Assembly (NCBI GenBank): GCA_040220415.1
Contig: JAVJUV010000025.1
Span: 3,820-67,819, forward strand
Length of the DNA stretch: 64,000 bases
Reading direction: 5' to 3'
From: JAVJUV01 sp040220415
Lineage (GTDB): Bacteria; Pseudomonadota; Alphaproteobacteria; Rhodobacterales; Rhodobacteraceae
The stretch's first letter is position 1. Every line of letters begins with the position of its first letter. The notes beneath the pieces are model-generated. The model saw nothing but the letters and a program-made list of their open reading frames with translations. It made no database searches and had not been told where the DNA came from. Both the position numbers and the translations under genes were made by a program. Of this stretch, positions 34,417 to 42,532 are shown piece by piece.

Positions 34417-34722
34417 TCAGGCGGGATCAGGAACCTCGGCGAACCCCATCGCTTCCCAGTTCTCGCCCATGGCGACGATGCATGACTTGCCGTCAGGATA
34501 ACTTTGAACCAGTGTCCACTCACCTGTCGAGGGCACCGCCCATACCTCGATGATCGCCTCCGGCCCGCGCATTCCGCGACCCATGCGTTCGGCGCCGTAG
34601 GATCGTTCGAGTTTGAGAAGGAGGGCGTCGCGATCGTCGCAGAAAACTTCGGCAATCGGACTGCCGGCCATTGCAGCCGAACCGAAGCCGATCATGCATG
34701 CTGTCGTGACAAAGCGGATCAT
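34417..34722 (-). CDS. Small exported conserved hypothetical protein
   Basis: The 101-residue product has a signal peptide (MIRFVTTACMIGFGSAAMAG) and a mature domain with two cysteines (AEVFCDD and GKSCIVAMGENWE) that could form a disulfide, and the motif PEAIIEVWAVPSTGEWTLVQSYPDG. I believe similar short periplasmic proteins are common in Rhodobacteraceae, but no function can be given. It stands alone downstream of the LysR gene on the same strand. Confidence 0.65.
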   Translation of the reverse strand: MIRFVTTACMIGFGSAAMAGSPIAEVFCDDRDALLLKLERSYGAERMGRGMRGPEAIIEVWAVPSTGEWTLVQSYPDGKSCIVAMGENWEAMGFAEVPDPA

Positions 34723-34774
34723 GATGTCATGCTATCACTGATCCGGAATGTCTTGTAACGGATTTATGACGGCC

Positions 34775-34793
34775 TGTGGATAATTTTTCCACA
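34775..34793. promoter_or_regulatory. Pair of inverted DnaA-box-like sequences
   Basis: TGTGGATAA (reverse of the consensus TTATCCACA) is followed after 1 bp by TTTTCCACA, forming an inverted pair with TGTGGA/TCCACA arms. They lie between two small minus-strand genes. Without AT-rich unwinding sequence or more boxes this is not an origin; it may be a DnaA-responsive regulatory site or chance. Confidence 0.3.
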
Positions 34794-34803
34794 TTGTGTC
34801 GCG

Positions 34804-34821
34804 CCGGACCGTCAGGTCCGG
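34804..34821 (-). terminator. Short hairpin downstream of the 66-residue gene
   Basis: CCGGACC and GGTCCGG form a perfect 7-bp stem with a GTCA loop, 35 bp past the stop of the minus-strand small gene at 34856-35056. No U-run follows directly. Confidence 0.4.
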
Positions 34822-34855
34822 TCTGGCATGGGGAAAGATCGCCGATTTCGGTTGT

Positions 34856-35056
34856 TCAGGCTGTGAAACCGATGCGCGCGAGCGCTTCCCGCGCTGTGGC
34901 GGCCCTGCGATCGCCATGAGAAAGAGCCTGTTCGTTCAGTTCGTGTACGACCGAGTGAAGACGGCGCTCGAACAAGGCATTGCGAATAAAGTCATGAAAG
35001 TCATCGGCAGGCATCGAAAGAAGCGACGCGGCAACATCTTCGCTGTGTGTGTTCAT
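34856..35056 (-). CDS. Small hypothetical protein (66 residues)
   Basis: The reading frame encodes a mainly helical, soluble protein beginning MNTHSEDVAASLLSMPADDFHDFIRNALFERR and ending TAREALARIGFTA. Charged/hydrophobic periodicity and composition fit real protein, and it is bounded by a hairpin downstream. No domain is recognised. It sits between the exported hypothetical gene and the Pho-boxed ABC ATPase, which is transcribed away from it. Confidence 0.5.
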   Translation of the reverse strand: MNTHSEDVAASLLSMPADDFHDFIRNALFERRLHSVVHELNEQALSHGDRRAATAREALARIGFTA

Positions 35057-35156
35057 CGTGTTTTCCCAGGCAACGTCCTTTCATGCCGGTTTTTTCACGC
35101 GCGGTAAACTCTTCAGTGTCTGCGCTGCTGTCGCACCGCACCTAATGGTATGAAAT

Positions 35157-35174
35157 TTTTACAGAAGTTTTACA
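35157..35174 (+). promoter_or_regulatory. Pho box upstream of the UgpC-like ATPase gene
   Basis: TTTTACA occurs at 35157 and again at 35168, exactly 11 bp apart, the same spacing and sequence as the third unit of the pstS Pho box. Flanking units in phase (35146, 35179) are weak. It ends 61 bp before ATG 35236. Confidence 0.6.
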
Positions 35175-35235
35175 TGATCGTGCGTCAAACGACACCTTGG
35201 CCTGAGAAAAGGGGGCACCACGCAGAGGCCAAGCA

Positions 35236-36393
35236 ATGTCGTTCATCCAATTGACAGAAATACGAAAATCCTTCGGAGATGTCGACATTCTGAGGGATGT
35301 CTCGCTCGAGATTCGCGAAGGCGAATTCCTGACTCTTGTGGGCCCATCCGGATGCGGAAAATCCACTCTCCTGCGAATCCTTGCAGGGTTGGAATCGCCT
35401 GACCACGGGGTCGTCGAAATCGATGGGCAAGATGCAACCAACATCCGCGCCTCCGAGCGCAACCTCGCGATGGTCTTTCAGTCCCACGCTCTCTATCCGC
35501 ATCTGACGCTGCGCGAGAACCTTGCCACGCCTCTTCGGCTTCGGGACCTTTCGTGGGTCGAGCAACTGCCAATTCTCGGTCGTCTGGTCGCGCCGGAAAA
35601 ATTGCTGACCATCGACCGCAAGGTCAGGGAGACAGCGGAGGCGCTTCAGATCCAGTCGCTTCTGGACCGCAAACCGGGCCAATTGTCAGGAGGCCAGCGC
35701 CAGCGCGCGGCGCTTGGCCACGCGATGGTGCGCGATCCGCAAGCCTTTCTGATGGACGAACCGCTTTCCAATCTCGACGCGGCCCTGCGGGTGCACATGC
35801 GTTCGGAATTGTCCGAGCTGCACCGCATTCTTGGATCGACCTTCGTACACGTGACGCACGACCAGGCCGAGGCGCTGACAATGTCGGACCGGATGGCCGT
35901 GATGGATGAAGGAAGGATTCTTCAGATCGGGCCACCAGATGCGGTCTATGACGACCCCGATACGCTGCAAGTTGCGCGATTCATCGGTTCGCCCGCGATA
36001 AACCTGATGTACGGCGAAATCGACGCCGGCGGACGCCTCTGTATTTCTGGTCATGTGATGGACAGGCTTGCGGCACGGGCTTCCGAAACTGTGACCGTCG
36101 GGATCAGGCCCGAGGCCGTCAAGGTGATTGCCGGACACCAGACCGGCATTCGGGGAATCATACGCCATCGCGAAAACCTGGGTTCGGACATTTTTCTTCA
36201 TGTCGAGATCGAAGGACACGCTTCTCGGATCGTGGCCAAAACCGCACCGCCACTGCGGATGGATTTGGGTATTGGCCGTCCGGTCACGCTGAACTTCGAT
36301 GCCATGGCGTTGCTGCTCTTCCGGAGCGATGGCTCGAGGTTGCGCTTGCCTCAACTTCAGGTGGAGGAGGACCGTCGAAGAGCGTTCTCGTGA
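35236..36393 (+). CDS. Orphan UgpC/MalK-type ABC transporter ATPase
   Basis: The 385-residue ATPase has Walker A GPSGCGKSTLLRILAGL (near 36-52), Q-loop MVFQSHALYPHLTLRENLA, signature LSGGQRQRAALGHAMV, Walker B FLMDEPLSNLDAALR and a C-terminal TOBE/OB regulatory domain (about 270-370). This architecture belongs to carbohydrate and glycerol-3-phosphate importers, not phosphonate importers. An insertion around 100-130 (LRDLSWVEQLPILGRLVAPEK) lengthens the helical domain. No binding protein or permease of that class is nearby, so it must serve a distant transporter or be a relic. The Pho box upstream fits a UgpC-like role under phosphate starvation. Confidence 0.85.
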   Translation: MSFIQLTEIRKSFGDVDILRDVSLEIREGEFLTLVGPSGCGKSTLLRILAGLESPDHGVVEIDGQDATNIRASERNLAMVFQSHALYPHLTLRENLATPLRLRDLSWVEQLPILGRLVAPEKLLTIDRKVRETAEALQIQSLLDRKPGQLSGGQRQRAALGHAMVRDPQAFLMDEPLSNLDAALRVHMRSELSELHRILGSTFVHVTHDQAEALTMSDRMAVMDEGRILQIGPPDAVYDDPDTLQVARFIGSPAINLMYGEIDAGGRLCISGHVMDRLAARASETVTVGIRPEAVKVIAGHQTGIRGIIRHRENLGSDIFLHVEIEGHASRIVAKTAPPLRMDLGIGRPVTLNFDAMALLLFRSDGSRLRLPQLQVEEDRRRAFS

Positions 36394-36719
36394 TGATGTT
36401 CGCAATCTGCGAGAGCACCATTCAGCAGAACCTTAAGGGCGTCTGCGCGACCATCAATTTGATCCCAATGAAATTTTTCATGTGCATCACCCTTACCCAG
36501 CGGTGGCTGATCAAAAAAAGGACACACTACTCATGACCGAGTTCAATATCCTCCACTTCGTTCTGGACGTTCTTTTCGGACCACGCGCCAAGCCGCCGAC
36601 CAATTTCGACGGACTGGTATGACCGAGATCGTCGATCTATCCGGGCATGGACGACCGTGTCATGCGGCATATCTCCGGATGAATCAGACCGTGACAGGTT
36701 GGCCATAACCTGTTGAAGA
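36394..36719. other. Gene-poor stretch
   Basis: Between the orphan ATPase and the end of phnM-3 I see no gene, no clear repeat and no clear terminator. Short frames here are broken or overlap the phnM 3' end. Confidence 0.5.
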
Positions 36720-37913
36720 TCAGCCGACCCGGTCACCGCCGCACCAGACGGCGCGGATAACCGGCGTGTCTCCGACCATTCGAATGCGCAGTAGATCGGC
36801 CAGACAGCCCTCGCGGATCCGGCCACGATCCGGCAGGCCCGTCATATCGGCAGGTGTTGCCGTGACAGAACGGACGGCGCGCGGCAGGTCATCCCAAATT
36901 GCGGCGAGCCGGAAAGCCGATGACAGAAGGAGCGATGGAACATAATCGGACGAAACAATGTCGAGTAGCCCGGCTGCGGCCAATACAGCAGCCGAAACGT
37001 TGCCGGAATGCGATCCGCCCCGTATAAGGTTGGGCGCCCCCATGATGATCCTGATATCGTTGTCGCGACAGGCCTCGGCCGCTTCGTGAGTGGTAGGAAA
37101 CTCCGCGATACGTATGCCCATCGACCGTGATTTTCCCACGTGATCCGGCGTGGTGTCGTCATGGCTTGCCAGCGTCGCCCCCAAACGCGCGGCTTCCCGA
37201 ACGATTTCTGCTTCGTGAAGGTCGCGCACACGCGCGCCAAGCACGCTGCGCGATGAAACCAGTTCGTCGAACTGTTCGTCGGAATAGCCATACTTGCCCG
37301 CGTAGTAGGTCTTGAGCTGCGAAAGATCTCGAAATTGGCGTTGTCCGGGCGTGTGGTCCATCATGCTGACCAGGCCAACGCGATCCTGGAGACCGAATTC
37401 CGCCAGTTCTTCGAGAAGCGTTTCCGAGCAGACTTCGGCACGCAGGTGAATCATGTGGCGAATGCGCAAGGCGCCTGTTGAACGCAGAGAGAGGATCTCG
37501 GTCGCGACGGCTCGAGCGTATTTCTCATAGCCGACTTCGGGATTCACGATGGATCCGACGCGAAGGGCGTCGAACACCGTCGTGATTCCCGTTGAAGCCA
37601 GTTCACCGTCATGGGCGAGGATCGCAGGCATATGTGGAAGCTTGACCTTCGGTCTCGGCTCGAGATGCCGCTCCAGATTGTCGGTATGCAGTTCGACAAG
37701 ACCCGGCAGCACGAAATCGCCCTCGCAATCGATCGCACCGCATGGCACGACATCGCCCTCGGTGATAGCCGCGATGCGATCGCCAACGATGTGGACAGCG
37801 CCAGTCATGACGCGGTCTTCGAGCACCAGAAAGGCATTTGCGAGACACAGTTCGCTTGTCACGCGGATGTCATTCTGCTCTGGCAAGGACGGCTGTGGGA
37901 GGTGCGTGTTCAT
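36720..37913 (-). CDS. phnM: PhnM, ribosyl-alkylphosphonate triphosphate diphosphatase (C-P lyase locus copy)
   Basis: The 397-residue amidohydrolase has FVLPGLVELHTDNLERHLEPRPKVKLP (near 67-93), the PhnM hallmark SMMDHTPGQRQFRD, GATLASHDDTTPDHV and MGAPNLIRGGSHSGNVSA, in canonical order. It hydrolyses alpha-D-ribose 1-alkylphosphonate 5-triphosphate to the 5-phosphate and pyrophosphate before C-P cleavage by PhnJ. It follows phnN on the minus strand but with DUF1045 in between on the other strand. Its start codon (complement of 37911-37913) overlaps the DUF1045 start codon by two bases, so its promoter must lie within the DUF1045 gene or transcription must come through from phnN. Confidence 0.92.
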   Translation of the reverse strand: MNTHLPQPSLPEQNDIRVTSELCLANAFLVLEDRVMTGAVHIVGDRIAAITEGDVVPCGAIDCEGDFVLPGLVELHTDNLERHLEPRPKVKLPHMPAILAHDGELASTGITTVFDALRVGSIVNPEVGYEKYARAVATEILSLRSTGALRIRHMIHLRAEVCSETLLEELAEFGLQDRVGLVSMMDHTPGQRQFRDLSQLKTYYAGKYGYSDEQFDELVSSRSVLGARVRDLHEAEIVREAARLGATLASHDDTTPDHVGKSRSMGIRIAEFPTTHEAAEACRDNDIRIIMGAPNLIRGGSHSGNVSAAVLAAAGLLDIVSSDYVPSLLLSSAFRLAAIWDDLPRAVRSVTATPADMTGLPDRGRIREGCLADLLRIRMVGDTPVIRAVWCGGDRVG

Positions 37914-38586
37914 GTCAGGCTTTCAGAGATATGCTGTTTACCATCTGCCCGACGACGCCGCCCTTGCAGCGTTCGGAGCCTCGTGGCTCGGCTGGGATGT
38001 CGCCACCGGCACGACTTGCGGACAACCACCGATCGACGGCATTGACGAGCTTACGGCAACCCCGCGCAAGTACGGTTTCCACGGGACGCTGAAGCCGCCT
38101 TTCAGGCTGGCCGTAGGAATGACGGCCGAGAATCTGGGCAACCAGGTCGCCGCCTTGGCGGCGCGGACCGCGGCCATTCGCCTGGATAGCATTCAACTCG
38201 CCACGCTGAGCCGTTTCCTGGCGCTGGTCCCAGCAGGAGATGTGACGGCGCTGGATCGGCTGGCCTTCAAATGCGTTACCGAATTGGATGCGTATCGCGC
38301 ACCGCCTACCGAGGGCGAAATGCAGAAACGCCGTACCGCAGGGCTGACGCTTCGGCAGGAAGCGCACCTGTCGCAATGGGGCTATCCTTATGTCGGAGAT
38401 GAATTCAGGTTCCACCTCACGCTGACCGGGAAGCTGGACGAGCCGGAACTGGCAAGGATGGGCGACGCCGTCGCCGCTATCTTGCCGGCTTTGCCCCGAC
38501 CTTTCGAGATCGGCTCGATCTCTCTCGTCGGCGAGGGAAAAGACGGAGAATTCAAGCAAATCCATCGTTACGCCCTTACAGGTTGA
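37912..38586 (+). CDS. DUF1045 phosphonate-metabolism protein, 2H phosphoesterase-like
   Basis: The 224-residue protein starts at ATG 37912 (MSGFQRYAVYHLPDD). Two histidine motifs of the 2H phosphoesterase superfamily are seen: KYGFHGTLKPPF (HGTL, near 57) and EFRFHLTLTG (HLTL, near 165). DUF1045 genes are found with C-P lyase genes, typically where phnP is missing, as here. It may open the cyclic ribose phosphate made by PhnJ, the job of PhnP; this is inference. It is transcribed against the lyase operon, overlapping phnN by 19 bp at its end and the phnM start codon at its beginning. Confidence 0.85.
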   Translation: MSGFQRYAVYHLPDDAALAAFGASWLGWDVATGTTCGQPPIDGIDELTATPRKYGFHGTLKPPFRLAVGMTAENLGNQVAALAARTAAIRLDSIQLATLSRFLALVPAGDVTALDRLAFKCVTELDAYRAPPTEGEMQKRRTAGLTLRQEAHLSQWGYPYVGDEFRFHLTLTGKLDEPELARMGDAVAAILPALPRPFEIGSISLVGEGKDGEFKQIHRYALTG

Positions 38587-39110
38587 AGCAGCGCAAGCGC
38601 CGCGTCGACGGTCTCTTCCAACCTGTCGTCGTTGCTGACCGTCAGAATCGACAGCCCTTGCGGCAATGGGCGGGCGGCCCGCGCGAGCCGGCGCGATATC
38701 TCGTCGGCTGTCTCGCGACCACGACCTGCGAGCCTGGCCGCAAGTGTCTCGGGTCGCGCCGTGACGTTCAGAACGGAAAACCTCGAGAAAACGGTTCCCA
38801 CATCAATCAGCACGTCGCGCGATAGATTGACAAGCAGTTGCTCGCCCTTGCCGACACGCAAACGGACATCGTCGGGGATACCGTAGCGCAGCCCGTGCGC
38901 CCGCCAATCGACGCAGAAGGCGCCCGACTTCCGGCGAAGCTCGAACTCGTCTTCGCTGACGGCCTCGAAATCCTCGCCGCCAAGCTCGGCGCTGCGGGTG
39001 ATGACACGGCGAACCAGACCGAACTCAGGGCTGGCATCAGACAGGGCGCGCATCAGCGTGTCCTTGCCGACACCAGAGGGCCCGACCACCGCGATAAGGC
39101 GACCGGTCAC
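38568..39110 (-). CDS. phnN: Ribose 1,5-bisphosphokinase PhnN
   Basis: The 180-residue kinase of the guanylate-kinase-like fold has a P-loop VVGPSGVGKDTLM near residue 8. I use the GTG at 39108-39110 (VTGRLIAVVGPSG), which overlaps the phnL stop (GTGA); longer frames start inside phnL. It converts ribose 1,5-bisphosphate to PRPP, the final step linking C-P lyase to nucleotide metabolism. Last gene of the lyase operon. Confidence 0.9.
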   Translation of the reverse strand: MTGRLIAVVGPSGVGKDTLMRALSDASPEFGLVRRVITRSAELGGEDFEAVSEDEFELRRKSGAFCVDWRAHGLRYGIPDDVRLRVGKGEQLLVNLSRDVLIDVGTVFSRFSVLNVTARPETLAARLAGRGRETADEISRRLARAARPLPQGLSILTVSNDDRLEETVDAALALLQPVRA

Positions 39111-39793
39111 GCCGCCCCCCGAACAGGGGCGAACCGCGACACATCGATTTCGCGATCGCAAACACGGCTTCGGGCCTCGACGTCATGGAAGATGCCAACG
39201 ATCGCGGCGCCTCGCGCCTTGGCGTCTTCAATCAGCGTAAGAACGACTTCACGGTTGGCGCCGTCGAGGCTTGCCGTCGGCTCGTCCAGAAGAAGTGCCG
39301 GATACTCGTAGATGAAACCGCGCGCGACGTTAACACGCTGTTGTTCGCCGCCGGAGAATGTTGTCGGCGACAAGGACCAAAGCCGCTCCGGCAAGTTCAC
39401 ACGGGCCAGCATGTCTGCCGCTCTTGCCTTCGCATCCGCTTCGCCGACCCCGACCCGGAGCAGTGGTTCGGCGACGACATCGACGGTCGGCACCCTCGGC
39501 ACAACCCGAAGGAACTGGCTGACATAGCCCAAGGTCTCGCGCCGAAGCTTCAGAATGTCGCGGGGCCGAGCGGTGACAACGTCGAGACCTCCGACCACGA
39601 TGCGTCCCGCCGCGGTCAGGTAGTTCCCGTAGATCATGCGCATGAGCGTGGATTTGCCCGCGCCTGAAACGCCCGTCAGAGCGACGCATTCGCCCGGCCG
39701 CACCGAGAACGATCCGCCCGACATCACGTCGATGACGGCCGAACCCTGGTTGTGCAGAGTGAACGTCTTTGAAACGTCGGAGACCTCAATCAT
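39107..39793 (-). CDS. phnL: C-P lyase subunit PhnL, ABC-type ATPase
   Basis: The 228-residue ABC protein has Walker A LTGVSGAGKSTLMRMIYGNYL (near 40), signature FSGGEQQRVNVARGFI and Walker B LLLDEPTASLDG. PhnL-specific features include YVSQFLRVVPRVPTVDVVAEPLL. PhnL associates with the PhnGHIJK core and is not a transport ATPase. It lies 26 bp after phnK. Confidence 0.92.
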   Translation of the reverse strand: MIEVSDVSKTFTLHNQGSAVIDVMSGGSFSVRPGECVALTGVSGAGKSTLMRMIYGNYLTAAGRIVVGGLDVVTARPRDILKLRRETLGYVSQFLRVVPRVPTVDVVAEPLLRVGVGEADAKARAADMLARVNLPERLWSLSPTTFSGGEQQRVNVARGFIYEYPALLLDEPTASLDGANREVVLTLIEDAKARGAAIVGIFHDVEARSRVCDREIDVSRFAPVRGAA

Positions 39794-39819
39794 GTTCCGG
39801 TTCCTGCCCTATGTTCATG

Positions 39820-40590
39820 TCAAACCTGTAACACCGAGCTGACGAGCAGTTGCGTATAGGCATGTTGCGGATCGTCGAGCACCTGATCGGTGAGGCCGGT
39901 TTCGACGACATGGCCATCCTTCATCACCATCAGCCGGTCGGCCAGAAGGCGCACGACAGCCAAGTCATGGGTCACGACGATGGCCGATAGCCCCATGTCC
40001 CGAACAAGGCCTCTCAGGAGGTCGAGCAACCGCGCCTGAACGCTGACATCGAGACCACCGGTCGGCTCGTCCATGAAGACGAGCCGCGGGCCTGTCACGA
40101 GATTGCGCGCGATCTGAAGCCGTTGCTGCATGCCGCCCGAAAAGGTCGTCGGCCTGTCATCGATGCGGGTATCGCTGATCTCGACCCGACCCAGCCAGTC
40201 GATTGCCTTGCCCCGGATATCGCCGTAATTCCTCGCGCCCACGGCCATGAGCCGCTCCCCCACGTTCCCGCCGGCGCTGACGCCCATCCTGAGGCCGTCC
40301 CGCGCATTTTGGTGAACGAACGCCCAGTCCGTGCGGCCGAGCATCCGGCGTTCGGGCTCGCTCATCCTCAGGGTGTCCTTCGGGCCGTCGACCCTTGTAT
40401 CGAAGATCACTTCACCCGAATCCGGCACCAAATGCCCCGCAAGGCAATTCAGCAAGGTGGATTTTCCGGACCCGGATTCTCCGACAATGCCCATGACCTC
40501 GCCCGGCCAGAGATCGAAACCGACATCGGCGCATCCGATATGTCGCCCGTAACGCTTGGTCACGCCCTTGACGTCAAGCAGCGGGATCAT
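39820..40590 (-). CDS. phnK: C-P lyase subunit PhnK, ABC-type ATPase
   Basis: The 256-residue ABC protein resembles oligopeptide-transport ATPases: Walker A GIVGESGSGKSTLLNCLAGHL, TDWAFVHQNARDGLRMGVSAGGNVGERL, signature FSGGMQQRLQIARNLV and Walker B LVFMDEPTGGLDVSVQ. PhnK docks on PhnJ in the core complex and its ATPase cycle is needed for turnover. The start overlaps the phnJ stop by 4 bp. Confidence 0.93.
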   Translation of the reverse strand: MIPLLDVKGVTKRYGRHIGCADVGFDLWPGEVMGIVGESGSGKSTLLNCLAGHLVPDSGEVIFDTRVDGPKDTLRMSEPERRMLGRTDWAFVHQNARDGLRMGVSAGGNVGERLMAVGARNYGDIRGKAIDWLGRVEISDTRIDDRPTTFSGGMQQRLQIARNLVTGPRLVFMDEPTGGLDVSVQARLLDLLRGLVRDMGLSAIVVTHDLAVVRLLADRLMVMKDGHVVETGLTDQVLDDPQHAYTQLLVSSVLQV

Positions 40591-41447
40591 GCTGCATCCT
40601 CCGACAGTTGTGCGCCACGGTGGCCCTCGGCCCGGCGGCGCTCGCAGTAATCCGTGTCAGAACAGACGAACATCCGTCCGCCCTCGTCATCGACGATCAC
40701 CTCATCGAGATAGCTGTCCTCGGCCGCGCAAAGGCCACAGGGATGAGGCGCCTTGGAGGGATCGAATGGATGATCCTCGAAGTCGAGACTGACGACCCTC
40801 GTATAGGGCGGCAGAGCGTAGATGCGCTGCTCTCGGCCTGCCCCGAAGAGCTGGATTGCAGGCATTTCCATTTTCGGATTGTCGAATTTCGGGATGGGAG
40901 AGGGATCCATGACATAGCGCCCCTCGACCTTTACCGGGTATGCGTAGGACGTAGCGATATGCCCGTGACGGCTGATGTCCTCGTAGAGCTTGACGTGCAT
41001 CAGCCCGTACTCCTCCAGCGCGTGCATCTTGCGCGTTTCGGTCTCTCGCGGTTCGAGAAAGCGGAGCGGTTCGGGGATCGGCACCTGGTAGACGAGGATC
41101 TGGTCCTCGCGGAGCGGTTCTTCCGGGATGCGATGACGTGTCTGTATGACGGTCGCCTCTTCGGTGGAGGTGGTCGTGGCGACATTCGCCGTCTTCTCGA
41201 AGAATTTGCGGATCGAAACGGCATTTGTGGTGTCGTCGGCACCCTGGTCGATGACCTTGAACGTGTCGTCAGGGGTCAACGTCGCGGCGCTGACCTGCAC
41301 CCCGCCCGTGCCCCACCCGTAGGGCATGGGCATTTCGCGCGAGGCGAACGGCACCTGATACCCGGGAACGGCAAGGCCCTTCAGGATGGCGCGGCGGATC
41401 ATCCGCTTGGTCTGCTCGTCCAGGTAGGCGAAGTTGTAGTCGGTCAT
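40587..41447 (-). CDS. phnJ: C-P lyase catalytic radical-SAM subunit PhnJ
   Basis: The 286-residue enzyme starts DYNFAYLDEQTKRMIRRAILKGLAVPGYQVPFASREMPMPYGWGTGG, diagnostic of PhnJ. The C-terminal cluster has the unusual spacing of PhnJ: CGLC, then Cys about 21 residues later (FVCSDTDYC) with the last Cys six residues on, matching the three [4Fe-4S] ligands plus the thiyl-radical cysteine. It cleaves the carbon-phosphorus bond, yielding alkane and a cyclic ribose phosphate. All key cysteines are present. Confidence 0.96.
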   Translation of the reverse strand: MTDYNFAYLDEQTKRMIRRAILKGLAVPGYQVPFASREMPMPYGWGTGGVQVSAATLTPDDTFKVIDQGADDTTNAVSIRKFFEKTANVATTTSTEEATVIQTRHRIPEEPLREDQILVYQVPIPEPLRFLEPRETETRKMHALEEYGLMHVKLYEDISRHGHIATSYAYPVKVEGRYVMDPSPIPKFDNPKMEMPAIQLFGAGREQRIYALPPYTRVVSLDFEDHPFDPSKAPHPCGLCAAEDSYLDEVIVDDEGGRMFVCSDTDYCERRRAEGHRGAQLSEDAA

Positions 41448-42532
41448 TCCGCCGCCTCCTGCATATCCTGCACCCCGGCCTCTCGGCGTAGCTTGCGGAT
41501 GAGTTCAAGCTCGGATTGGAAATCGACGTAGTGAGGAAGCTTTATGTGCTCGAGGAAGCCCGTCGCCTGAACATTGTCGCCATGGTAGAGGACGAATTCG
41601 GCATCCTGTGCGGGCGCGCCCACGTTGTCTTCGCTCAATTCTTCCCAGCGAAGCGCCCGGTCGACTAGCGACATCGAGATAGCCTTGCGCTCGGATTGAC
41701 CGAACACAAGGCCATAGCCCCTGGTGAATTGCGGCGGTTCGGTCTTGGAGCCCTTGAACTGGTTCACCGTCTCGCATTCGGTCACGGTGATCGCGCCGAT
41801 TTCGATGGCGAAGCCCAGCTCTGGGATGTCCATCTCGATGGCGACCGCACCGATCCGCAGCTCGCCGACAAATGCATGTGTCCGGCCATATCCCCGCTGG
41901 GTCGAGTAGGCCATTCCCAAAGTGAAACCTTCATCCGCGCGCGCCAGCGCCTGCAGTCGCAGCGCCCTGTCGGCTGGCAGTTCCAACGGCTCGCGGGTGA
42001 GATCACGGGGCGGCGTGTCATCCGCCGGCGCTTCCTCGATCAGCCCCTCACGGTTCAGGAATCCGGTCACGTGGGGTACCGGTTCCGGCTTGACCTCGCG
42101 GGAAGGCGCGGGCGGAACCTCGCCGTCCGCGGCGAGTTTGAAATCCAGCAAGCGATGTGTGTAGTCGAATGTCGGCCCAAGAACCTGGCCTCCCGGCAGG
42201 TCCTTGAAGGTCGCCGAAATGCGCCGGTCGCAAATCATCGCGCCGGTGTCGATCGGTCGCGAATAACCGAACCGCGGCAAGGTGGTGCGATAGGCCCGCA
42301 GCAGAAAGACGGCCTCGATCAGATCGCCGCGGGCCTGCTTGATGGCCAGGGCGGCGAGATCAGGATCGTAGAGTGAGCCCTCCGCCATAACGCGGTTGAC
42401 GGCGATCCCAAGCTGCTCGCGGATCTGCGCAACCGAAAGTTCGGCAACTTCGGTATCGCCGCGACGCTCTTCCGCCAACCACGCATGAGCGTTATCGATG
42501 GCGCGTTCTCCGCCCTTGACCGCGACATACAT
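41444..42532 (-). CDS. phnI: C-P lyase core subunit PhnI
   Basis: The 362-residue protein starts MYVAVKGGERAIDNAHAWLAEERRGD and contains LPHYVDFQSELELIRKLRRE at its end, both hallmark PhnI segments. With PhnG, H and L it makes the ribosylated phosphonate 5-triphosphate from ATP and alkylphosphonate; alone PhnI is a nucleosidase. It overlaps phnH and phnJ by 4 bp each in the operon. Confidence 0.95.
   Translation of the reverse strand: MYVAVKGGERAIDNAHAWLAEERRGDTEVAELSVAQIREQLGIAVNRVMAEGSLYDPDLAALAIKQARGDLIEAVFLLRAYRTTLPRFGYSRPIDTGAMICDRRISATFKDLPGGQVLGPTFDYTHRLLDFKLAADGEVPPAPSREVKPEPVPHVTGFLNREGLIEEAPADDTPPRDLTREPLELPADRALRLQALARADEGFTLGMAYSTQRGYGRTHAFVGELRIGAVAIEMDIPELGFAIEIGAITVTECETVNQFKGSKTEPPQFTRGYGLVFGQSERKAISMSLVDRALRWEELSEDNVGAPAQDAEFVLYHGDNVQATGFLEHIKLPHYVDFQSELELIRKLRREAGVQDMQEAAE

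Noticed and set aside
34741..34860. Possible replication origin from the DnaA boxes
   Set aside because: Only two boxes, no AT-rich unwinding element and no dnaA, parAB or hemE neighbours.
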